From contig JBHGNT010000010.1 of assembly GCA_043228905.1 (NCBI GenBank), positions 5,704,001 to 5,768,000 on the forward strand: DNA of 64,000 nt. Reading direction: 5' to 3'. The position numbers and the translations under genes are program-made. The notes under the pieces are model-generated. The model ran no database searches, was not told where the DNA came from, and saw nothing but the letters and a program-made list of their open reading frames with translations. Source of the stretch: Azolla caroliniana (lineage: Eukaryota > Polypodiophyta). This document shows positions 55,001 through 64,000 of this stretch, piece after piece; the first letter of the stretch is position 1; the number at the start of each line of letters is the position of its first letter.

Positions 55001-56392
55001 TGGTATTGGACAAACTTTTTCATCAAGGAACATCCAAAATGGAGTGAAAAACTGACCTCTTCTTGCCACACAGGAACTGGTCATGGAGTTGGGGCTGGTC
55101 TTAATGTTCATGAGGGGCCCCAAAGCATAAGTGCTCGGTTTGGCAACATGACAGCTCTAGAGTGTGGAATGATTGTGAGCAATGAGCCTGGTTATTATGA
55201 GGATAGATCATTTGGCATTCGCATTGAGGTGATTGCTATCATATCTCCTTCCATATAATTACTCAAGTTTTTTTCTCAATTGATATTGCGGGTGGACCGT
55301 ATTATTAATGGGACATTTAGTTGATACATTGATTTTGTCATATGTCGAGAGATTTTAAAGTTTGTTGATTTGGAACCCTAAGCTAGTTTTTGGTTGGTAC
55401 TAGAGAATTTTTTGGCTGATGAGGATCAAATTTCTATGCTCATGATTAGCACTTTTGACTGCTCTGCTTTCACATCTGTCATTTGAGATGATCTTTACTT
55501 GAACTTGGTATCAATATAAGGATTCCAAATTTTAGTCTTGTGATGGTTCAGTTATGCACTGATAGTGCTCATTTTAGAATTTACACTAAATCTAATTTAG
55601 GCAAAAAAGAGTTTATGTGCAGCTCATTGATAGAAGGCTCTTCAGTATGATATGAAATTTCCCCTCGATTCCTGATGTGCAGAACTTATTAGTGGTTCGA
55701 GAAATAGACACTCCAAACCGATTTGGGGGAACTACCTACCTTGGATTTGAGAAGCTGACATATGTCCCAATTCAGGTATTTATGCTGCCTCCTTTTTTAA
55801 TGTTTAAAGCAGTATCAATAGTATGAGTCTTTCTACTCGCACATCCCGGAGGGGATATAAGAACTTTTCTGCCCAAGGCATGATCAGGGCCCCCAGCCCA
55901 TACTGCCTCTTTTCAAATGGATAATTAGAGGTCGCTCAAAGTTGGCACTTCTTCCTAAAAGGGAAAGGAATAGAGATCTCAAAGTGGGCTTGTTTGATCG
56001 ATTTTTCCATTGAGATTTTGCTCAATCAATAAACTCAATATGTCTTGTACTGGTTGAGATTTTTATTCTGCAAGAAAATGTGAGTAAGTTGCATGTTGTT
56101 TGACCAGACAAAACTAATAGAAGTGTCATTGTTATCGGACAATGAAATCAAGTGGATTAACGACTATCATCAAGAAGTTTGGGAAAAGGTAATAATCTTC
56201 GATGTTGATGATAAGATCAATTTGCGTCTTTGTTTTAACTGGAAAGTGAGATTATGGCCTCGTAACTCATATCTGGTTTCATGCAAGGAAAAGATCAATT
56301 GTTGAACATTGCACTTTTAACAGGTTTCTCCTTTGGTTCAAGGAGATGCATTGCAATGGCTCAAGCAAAATACCCTGCCCTTTTTCACATGA
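48644..56392 (+). CDS. Xaa-Pro aminopeptidase (aminopeptidase P, M24B), plastid-type, 13 exons
   Basis: Exons: 48644-48997, 49730-49855, 49953-50072, 50194-50466, 51008-51180, 51260-51526, 51686-51840, 54608-54798, 54894-55002, 55074-55228, 55683-55775, 56108-56188, 56324-56392; all GT-AG, phases consistent, giving 721 residues. The enzyme removes an N-terminal residue before proline. Two creatinase N-terminal-like domains (about 90-400) precede the pita-bread catalytic domain. All five metal ligands are present: D519 (LLDSGGQY), D530 (GTTDVTRT), H593 (GTGHGVG), E627 (SNEPGYY) and E641 (IRIEN), with the spacing of the characterised human enzyme. The first ~75 residues are Ser/Pro/Arg-rich with few acids, as in a chloroplast transit peptide, including a poly-Pro run from a CCT repeat. 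The start is the first ATG in frame after the GA run. Intact. Confidence 0.95.
48998..49058 (+). repeat. GT then GA microsatellite at the intron 1 donor
   Basis: Intron 1 begins directly with a GT run (48998-49020) that passes into a GA run (to 49058). The splice donor is the first repeat unit, after CAG. Confidence 0.95.
51841..54607 (+). other. Intron 7 of the aminopeptidase gene, 2.8 kb
   Basis: The longest intron, between the codons joining ..TIS and AGPNG.... It holds two diverged copies of a segment (near 52195-52240 and 52830-52880; aaactcatcatatgcacc / gagtcattatatgcacc) and a similar tcatcaa..gttgagct pair. No gene or clear transposon end is seen. Confidence 0.7.
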
Positions 56393-59208
56393 TCCAATGT
56401 GAAGGTTTTCTATCTATTCTTCCTCATTTATCTGATAATTCTATATCATATTAATATTGGATTTCATTTTATTTCATCAGTTTTATTTATTTTTAGTAGA
56501 AAATATCTCAGCTAATGGTAACACCATATTAATGATTAAGTAGCTAATAGTAAAATCATATTGATGATTAGGTAGCTAATGGTAAAACCATATTAACCAC
56601 TGAACAAATCATTTTAGTGTAATGGTAAAACCAAATTCTGACATTTAGAAATAGGCTTTCTGTAAACATATCACCAGACAAACTGTGGTAAAATGAGATT
56701 TCCAATGGGTTGGAAGATAATTAGAAGTTAGTACATAGAATAAACTCCGTTTTAATATGAAATCTCTATTTGTCATATACCAACATGCATTAGAATACAC
56801 ACTAAATGTACTCTCCTTTATATCACACTTTCTTTTTTATTCATTCATTCACGCTGTATCATACATAATAAACACACGTTTAGTTTATGATTTTGATGAT
56901 GGACTTTGTAAGACAAAGGTCTCAAATTTTTCTTAATCATGTTTTTATTGATATTATTTCCGGTATCCTTCCATCCCATGTGCCCTTTTTAAGCTTGTGG
57001 CACCTATCTGACTTGTTTGTAGTGAAGTATATGATGTGGCACCTATCTGACTTGTTTTTGTTTTGCTGGCAGATTGTGTTTATCCCCTTTCTGTGATGTA
57101 CCACATCATGAAATTTGTATTTATAAACCATAGTTCTTCAATAAAAAAACTAATGCAAGAGCTGTTCTCTCATTAAGAAACAATTGTGTTTCTACTGTGA
57201 ATGTATCATTGCAATCATGTATTTATTAAATTAATTGGATATATCATTTCTACCATGAATTTGTCATTGCCATTTATAAATTGTATGCAGAGTTTTGGCT
57301 TCTCTAATGAATACACCTTTCTGCGTCCTTGTTTTGAATTCACGGAAAACATGAGAGTTGGGTTTATTTGAGTTTAGTGGAGACTCCATAAGTTATGGTG
57401 TCAAACCATGAGCTCTGGGTCTACTAATTCAATCATTTCTGATTTCTTGCTCTTATCTACTGTATGAGAGTTCTGAACATATTAGTATGGTATACAATAG
57501 CATGTGATTTCTTTTTGTTCACTTTTGGTTGGAAGTTCATATTGTTAATAGTGTGAGAGATTTTGTATATATTGCTTAAGGCTAACACATCACACTGGTG
57601 AATAATTACAGCTCATTCTGCTTTCTCTTATTCTGGTTCTATTTCTCGTTTCAAGGTCAGTTTCTAATATGTTTAGGAGTAGGTGAGAGGTTCCTTAGGT
57701 GAAAGCACATGGGAATATAAGGGAACCTCTTAGTGGCATCTCTGGTAATTGACAATGCTAGGGGGTGGGTTGTCTAGTCCCTTAGCCTCCACTGAACTTT
57801 TTTCTTCTCGAGGAGCCAATTAATAACGCTTCATTAGCACTAAGAAATGAATCTCATTAGCTATGAACGTGTAGTTCCATATCGAGTATTGTCAAAAAGA
57901 GGCAAATTAGGTTATATTTTGAAGCTTTTGATACATAGGTGGATTGACAATCCTTTCTGATGTTGACACATGTTGGACATTAGGAAATTTATCAATTGTT
58001 TTGGTCAATTTGGATTCATTTCTTTTGTTTTTCAAGATGAAGCAATTTTTACAGTCACTTTCATTCTCTGTGATCAGTGAGACATTTTGCCATGTGAAAT
58101 CAAAAAACAAGTTTTATGCATAGCTTTCATTCCACTCATTGGGTTATCGGTACATACATGATACACATTGCTAAAAGAGGGCACTCAATATTTTACGTGT
58201 ATGAGTTACTACCCAGCAAATGACTGTGCTTGAGCACAATGAGGACTGCCATATGGAAGAAATATGTTATTATAGAAAACATGTAACTGCAATAAAATTC
58301 TACTCAATGTCAAACACCTGAAGAAAGGAAAGATTGATAAATTGGCCATTCTCTTATTATGGGGAGCTGCTGGGAATCACCTAATGTGACAAGCTGATTC
58401 CACAACACACTAGAAAATTCAAATGTACTTCATGTATGTAGTTGCCTGAAATTTGTTCTGTCATATTAATCTTTTCCATATCCTTTATAGTTCTGATGTT
58501 GCAACAGCATTTTTCTCCGTCTTCTGCCTTTGAGTTGATTTAACTGTTCTTGTTGAATGTTTGCCACTCAAACTAGAATATGGATGTGAAAGATAACAAA
58601 TTGCAGTAATTTGCTTTTATGTCGCATGCCCATCTTCCTCGGCTATATAGACATATTCATGAAAAGAGAAGCAAATAACTGAATTATTTCCTCCCATCAA
58701 AAAGCTTTTTCATACACCTTAAGCTGAACTTCAAGACCGTCCTTCCACATCATGAACATGAGAACATGTCATTAAATGTTACATGCCAGCAACTGATGCA
58801 AGTGAGGACGAAAAAATCAATATTTCATAAAGAGTATACCTCATTTAGGTGAAAACTCATTACTCCTAATCATTGGCAACCTGCAATAAAATGAATCCAT
58901 AACTTAGAATTTGGATATGTTGCCATGTTATACACTATAAATGTTATAATACGATATAGTAATAGTGATCATTTACAGCATTTGAAAGAAACATGTGCAT
59001 GCTATGTGACTTGTCATCACACCATTAATTTCCCCATGGTTTTGTTTTGCTTGCGACATAACCTATCATTGATATGGTCTTTCATGTCCATCTCTGTATT
59101 TAGCTTAGCCGTATGAATATGGCATATATCTTTTCAAACTGAACTTGGAGTATGTCTCTCATTCAAAGTATACTTAACGAATTTTACCAAACCCACTTTT
59201 CTCACAAG
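56393..59208. other. Intergenic DNA between aminopeptidase and PPR genes
   Basis: AT-rich; only short frames. A small tandem repeat (gtagctaatggtaaaaccat units) lies at about 56510-56600 and a 40-bp-spaced repeat of ggcacctatctgacttgttt at 56999-57058. The two genes converge here. Confidence 0.6.
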
Positions 59209-61131
59209 TTACACATTGCCACACAATCTAAGTTCTTGCAGTTTATTAAAACATCTCAACATGCTACCATCAGAGTATACATCGTGCATCAAGAAGCATT
59301 CATTGGCATCAAGATTATCTTTCTGTCGAACTCGTTCGAAGCATCGTTTCCCAATATCAAGGTTACCAAATGTTCTACCAGCAGTAAGCAAAACTCTACA
59401 ACCATTAAGATTAACATTAAATGCCAAAAAAACCTTCTCAGCCTCCTTCAAGTGCCCAGTACGTGCGAGAAGATCTACCATGCAGATGTGATGTTGAATA
59501 GTAGGCATGATATTGTAGTCATCTTTCATGAGCTTGAAGTACTTATATCCTTCATCAACTAGCCCTGAATGACTACAAGCAGTTAGAATACAAACAAATA
59601 TAGCTCCATTTGGCTTTATGCCATCATACAGCATTTCATGGAAACAGTGGAGAGCACGGTCCACATCGCCAGAGTTGGAATATCCCTCAATCAGAGCACC
59701 CCAGGAAACAACATTCCGAAATTGAAGCTTTGTAAGCAATTTATGTGATTCTCTTGTGTTACCACACCGTGCATACATATCAACTAGTGCATTCCCGACA
59801 ACAGGATTTTGTATTCCACTTCTCATTAACTGATCATGAATGACCATACCATCTTCTGAAGCACACATGATGCCACATGCTTTTAAGATAATCGAAAAAG
59901 TGTGGGCATTTGGAGTTGTTCCTTCTTCCTCCATCTTTCGGAAGCAATCCATGGCAATAAGCCCATCATTATTTTGAACTAATCCTCCGATGATTGCAGT
60001 CCATGTTATAACATCTGTTTTTATACCATCCTTTTGCATATCCTTAAGACATTGTAAGGCAAGGTCAAGATTTCCATGTCGAGCATATCCTGAAATTAAT
60101 GCATTCCAAGGACCCACTTCTCTGACAGGGAATTTTGTCAGCACATATTTTGCATCCTCGAGGTTTCCACACTTACTATACATATCAACTAGAGCAGTTC
60201 CTAGCTCACGCACAAGGTATAGATTCATTTCTATGATCTGAAAATGGATGAGTCTCCCTTCATTCAGGGAGCTGATGCTCCCACATGCTTGCAATGCACT
60301 TGAAAATACCACTTTGTCTAAACTTATTCCCTCTTTTTGCATGTTTATATAACAATCAAGAGCCAGAGAACCGGTCCCATTCTGGGCATACCCAGCAATT
60401 ATTGATCCCCATGATATTAGATTTGGTGTTATTCCATCTCTCTTCATGTCTTTGAAACACTTCATAGCAAGATCCATATCACCAAATTGGGCATAACCAG
60501 CTATCATAGCATTCCAAGATACAATAGTCCTATATGCCAACCCTACAAAGACTTTATAAGCATCTTCCAAGCTACCAATGCCACATTTTGTATAAACATG
60601 TATAAGTGCATTTCCGACCATAACATCATGATATAAATAACTTTTTTCCATTATAACATGATGAATAAGCATGACATAAGTGAGTGAAGCCATAGAGGAG
60701 GCTACGCAAGCTTTTAAGCCAGCAAGACATATACATTTATTAGCATAAAAACCATCAAGAATTGCCTGATAATATAGTTGTATTGCAATGCTAGACTGAC
60801 CAAAGTCTGCATATGCTGAAATGATAGAACTCCATGTGTATACACTAGGTTTTGATACAATATTAAAAATAAACGTTGCTTCCAGGAAGCTTTGCGATGA
60901 GACAAAAAGCCGAATAAGATGATTGCATAAGATTTCAATAGAACCCAATTCAGAAAAAATAATAAGAGATTGAATACGCCTGATGGGTTGTATATCTTTG
61001 GCGTGTCCTTTTGCGCATGCTTGTAGAAGCTCGTAAGCTTGTCCTTTCGTTATTCTAAATCCTTTGAGATGTTCCTTCTCTGCACATCTGATGGCATCCC
61101 ACATCAAAACCCTAATTTGTAAAGAATACAA
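59209..61131 (-). CDS. PLS-class pentatricopeptide repeat protein, intronless
   Basis: 640 residues in one frame. About 15 PPR motifs alternate P, L and S types from about residue 60 to 590 (for example TWSSIISAYADFGQSSIAIQ, NALIHVYTKCG, SWNAMIAGYAQFGDMDLAMK and NALVDMYARCG). Two places carry consecutive P-type units. The C-terminus (about 590-640) looks like a decayed E domain and there is no DYW deaminase. Such proteins bind organelle RNA by sequence and often guide C-to-U editing, recruiting a deaminase in trans. The best start may be the second Met (MWDAIRCAEK, residue 10). Targeting is not obvious from the N-terminus, so a mitochondrial or plastid site is inferred from the family only. 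Confidence 0.9.
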   Translation of the reverse strand: MYSLQIRVLMWDAIRCAEKEHLKGFRITKGQAYELLQACAKGHAKDIQPIRRIQSLIIFSELGSIEILCNHLIRLFVSSQSFLEATFIFNIVSKPSVYTWSSIISAYADFGQSSIAIQLYYQAILDGFYANKCICLAGLKACVASSMASLTYVMLIHHVIMEKSYLYHDVMVGNALIHVYTKCGIGSLEDAYKVFVGLAYRTIVSWNAMIAGYAQFGDMDLAMKCFKDMKRDGITPNLISWGSIIAGYAQNGTGSLALDCYINMQKEGISLDKVVFSSALQACGSISSLNEGRLIHFQIIEMNLYLVRELGTALVDMYSKCGNLEDAKYVLTKFPVREVGPWNALISGYARHGNLDLALQCLKDMQKDGIKTDVITWTAIIGGLVQNNDGLIAMDCFRKMEEEGTTPNAHTFSIILKACGIMCASEDGMVIHDQLMRSGIQNPVVGNALVDMYARCGNTRESHKLLTKLQFRNVVSWGALIEGYSNSGDVDRALHCFHEMLYDGIKPNGAIFVCILTACSHSGLVDEGYKYFKLMKDDYNIMPTIQHHICMVDLLARTGHLKEAEKVFLAFNVNLNGCRVLLTAGRTFGNLDIGKRCFERVRQKDNLDANECFLMHDVYSDGSMLRCFNKLQELRLCGNV

Positions 61132-63216
61132 ACCCTAATACTTTACTGTTCTGTGTAGATCCGATGCATGGGATGCCTGAGAAACCCTAATTTATCTTTA
61201 CTAAGTAATTGTAGCGTTATTTTAGAAACCTTAATAAATCTTTGATAGTGAGATATATTGTATTTAAAATTCCTCAATTATTCGTATTGATGATATAGGT
61301 TGTGTGTGAACCCCTAATTCATCTTTACTGATGATTTGGGTTAGATGAAACTCTAAATTAGACATAATTTCCCGTTGGGTGGATGATTGCCCATATCTAA
61401 AACACCCTGGAATTGTTTTGGGCCTTCTAAAGCTAAACAGAAGCACTTAATTCGTGGCTCTGATGGAATGATAAACACTAGCAAGATCTTGGAATTTCAT
61501 GCGGTTTTCCCAGCATCAGAAATAGGAAAATATGTATGTATGTATGTTAATATCAGAAATAGGAAAAGCTTCACAAGAGTTAGGTCCTATTTGGGAAGGG
61601 GAAGTATGAGAATTAGAAATTGCTGAAATGGGTTTTCATTTATTTCTCCAAAATGCCCCTTAGAGTAACATCAGTATTTCCCCAGCAATACCATACATCG
61701 GACCACTTAGGACTAACTAATACTTGTAATGTGTTTGCAAGTAGTTTGTCGCCTTCCATGGCAGTATAAATGTAATAAGAATGAACATTGCCATATTCCC
61801 AAATCAAATGCTTAAAACAATTCTATAAACATCATGGCTTGCCGTCATAATCATATTATAATCAATTCCAACAAGCATAAATGATCAGGTTATGCATAAC
61901 CTTGACACACCTGAAGCATCAAAACCTTTGGCAAGTTTGTCACATCATACATTACATGTATGCAATGCAACCTACTCCACATTCGTTAATGTTGAGCACA
62001 TTGAAAAGATTACAAGGTTATTATTCCATCCTTGTGTTAATGTGTTCCATCTAGATGTATGATAGTATTATCAGCAGCTACATCCAGATTATCATATTCA
62101 ACATTTTACAAATGTTTCAGGTCCTACTGTGCTTTGGGAAGATGATATTCAGGTGAGTTTTGCATTCCCGGAAAACAAAAGCTCACCAAAAAATGCAAGC
62201 AAAAAGAAACAGAAGCCACATAACAAAGCTCTGACAAAAACAAACTGTTTGCAAGCGAAATAAAATGTTGTCCAGGCATTTTACTCACAAACACATTAAA
62301 TGGGCAGCATATGCACGTGACTGGGCCATCAAATAAAAAATCCAGTACTATTTGGAAAGAAGTAACGTTTCCATCATTCATCAAAACCACTATGTTGATG
62401 GGAACGCTCTTCAATTGGAAAAATCCAAATTACTGACTGCACTCAGCGTATTTAGTAGTAGCTCAGCTAAATGGGTTTTTCTGAATGTAGCAAATAAGGA
62501 AATGACATTTTTTACATTTACACATACAAAACCCACTGAGATAATGGGTCATGAAATATATATCTACAAGCAAAAAGCGTTATTTGGATTTTTTTCCAAC
62601 GGAAAGAAAGTATTTCTTAGCCACAAGGGAAAACATTGTCTCGCTACAATGGCAAAGCTTTCTTTGGTTTTTCAATGGAAGACATCTTTGGACTACAATG
62701 GCAATAGAAAAACTTTCCATGGAAATACTTTCTTCAGATTCTCAATGGAAAACCATTTATTGTTTAGCCATTAAATCAATGGTGAAGGTAGCCCATGGTT
62801 CGCTTGTAATCGATCTCCTCTTTAAAGGTTAATTTGTCTGAAAGCCAATCACCACTAGTTCCTCTTTGCTTAAAATTCAAGCAGTTTTTTGAACCTGCTG
62901 TTCCGAAAACTGGCCAAAAACCAAAACATAAAACATAACCAAACAATGTTATTCTTTTATGATAGAGAATGTATAAAGACTAAATTCAATAGACACACTT
63001 GAGTTGCATGAATGACCTAAACATTCAACTTGTTATGCCCTCATCCATAGATATTGAGGGGATTACTTAGAAGTACAGAAATTTATCTCAATAGACACAC
63101 TGGATTGCAGTAATGACCTAAAAATATGACTTCTCACACCCTCATCCATAGATATTCAGAGAATTACTCAGAACTATAAAGTTTATGTCAATAGAAACAC
63201 ATTGCCTCTAACTTAC
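61132..63216. other. Intergenic DNA between PPR and INCENP genes
   Basis: No supportable gene. The end nearest the PPR gene should hold its promoter. Aaccctaa motifs near 61130-61190 resemble telo-box elements common upstream of translation- and organelle-related genes. Missing 3' exons of INCENP may lie in the right part, but I could not find them. Confidence 0.5.
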
Positions 63217-64000
63217 TTTCAGTAAGACTGCATGTTCTTTCACTGGAAAAAATCTCATCAGGATCAATACATTGTTGACTAACTATCTGAGGAACCAGAT
63301 TCTCTTTCCTGTTTCAATCATGAAAAAGCAATAACGTTTAATAATATATGTAGGGTACTTCAAAGAAATTAAGATGGCATTCATGAAAAACAAAAACGAA
63401 AACCCAAGTTAGCAGTTACCATGCCCAAGAAGGAATTGGTCTCTTTGGTTTATCATCCTCATCTTCCTCTTCCTCTTCATCATCAGAACTTTTGTAGGGA
63501 GAAATCTGATATGACTGAAACCCACTTTCTAAGGTTTTCACTTGCTCAAATGGGGTAGAGCATTGTGTCATTAAACTTTTGGGCTGCTGACCCAGGGACT
63601 TATTCTCCTTTGCTGATTGCTTGGCTAATATATGAGACATATTTTCATCAAATGATGTGGACAGCTTTCCACCATACATCTGCGGATACATGCTAGATCC
63701 AATGCGTGGTATACTTGGCACCCTTCCTGCTTCTGTAGGTTGATTTCTTGTTGGGAGAAGAACACGTCTCGATTGTACATCCCATTCAGCCGATGATGTC
63801 ATTGTGAAGTTCTCGGTTGATACCTCGGAAAACTAAGCACACATATTTACAGAAATCATTGAAACGTGTAAAAAAACCAACTCTGACAACAAATTAAAAA
63901 AGGTAACATGTTGTGTAATCATGAGGATCATTTCACTATACCATCCGCGGAACAAATGAAGTAGAGCTATCCTCATCATTAACTCTAGGTTGCAAAAACA
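63217..64000 (-). CDS. Plant INCENP (inner centromere protein), 3' part, incomplete
   Basis: Visible exons (minus): 63942 to beyond 64000, 63420-63832, 63217-63308, with GT-AG signals and matching phases. The IN-box is recognisable: ISPYKSSDDEEEEEDEDDKP then RPIPSWAW, continuing after the intron as KENLVPQIVSQQCIDPDEIF. This C-terminal motif binds and activates Aurora kinase in the chromosomal passenger complex at centromeres and the division plane. An acidic run precedes the IPSWA core, as in plant homologues. The N-terminus lies outside the window and the last C-terminal codons were not located to the left. Confidence 0.85.

Noticed and set aside
62121-62152. Possible 32-base exon on plus, with tttcag before and gtgagt after
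   Set aside because: No partner exons on plus within reach and no reading frame to judge it by; consensus splice words occur by chance.

Overview
The window is nuclear DNA of a land plant. Its genes have many introns, and the proteins are plant types: an ATL RING-H2 E3 ligase, a plastid-type Xaa-Pro aminopeptidase, a PLS-class pentatricopeptide repeat protein and a plant INCENP. The DNA between them is dominated by Ty1/copia and Ty3/gypsy LTR retrotransposons. The style of the PPR protein and the sushi-like gag of one gypsy element faintly suggest a fern or lycophyte, but this is a guess; I cannot name the species.

Layout: 1-780 is a degenerate ~32-bp minisatellite. 2118-3945 (+) is a three-exon ATL-type RING-H2 gene whose first intron is a mosaic of tandem repeats. 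7516-8757 (-) is an acidic protein of unknown function with one 102-nt in-frame intron. 9.3-46.4 kb is a dense retrotransposon cluster. 46.5-47.7 kb holds a decayed transposase-like gene. 48644-56392 (+) is a 13-exon aminopeptidase P gene. 59209-61131 (-) is the PPR gene. 63217-64000 (-) is the 3' part of an INCENP gene that runs off the window.

The retrotransposon cluster can be peeled apart from target-site duplications (TSDs). The right half is nested three deep. A decayed copia element (copia3, 28612 to about 46370) sits in an ATTCAC-rich host repeat. It is split by a chromovirus (gypsy-B, 29930-41296, minus strand, TSD gggag), which is itself split by a young copia element (31239-36819, TSD agccc). 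Two solo LTRs (42925-43574 and 44625-45060) lie in other parts of copia3. The left half holds copia1 (11278-13045, with a tail at 20927-21272), two tandem gypsy LTRs, a gypsy integrase fragment, copia2 and copia4 (both related to the young copia), an antisense solo LTR inside copia2, a long gypsy-type LTR at 21351-22393, and a back-to-back LTR pair at 25.7-27.2 kb.

Most notable observations: (1) gypsy-type LTRs here carry tRNA-like modules, with A and B boxes 33-34 nt apart as in a tRNA gene, in the antisense orientation upstream of the LTR TATA box. (2) gypsy-B has gag and pol in overlapping frames with a slippery heptamer G TTA AAC at the overlap, implying programmed -1 frameshifting. (3) Both nested elements have identical or nearly identical LTRs but broken reading frames, suggesting they were mobilised as already defective copies. 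(4) The copia U3 holds an expandable 28-bp minisatellite and three palindromes next to the TATA box.
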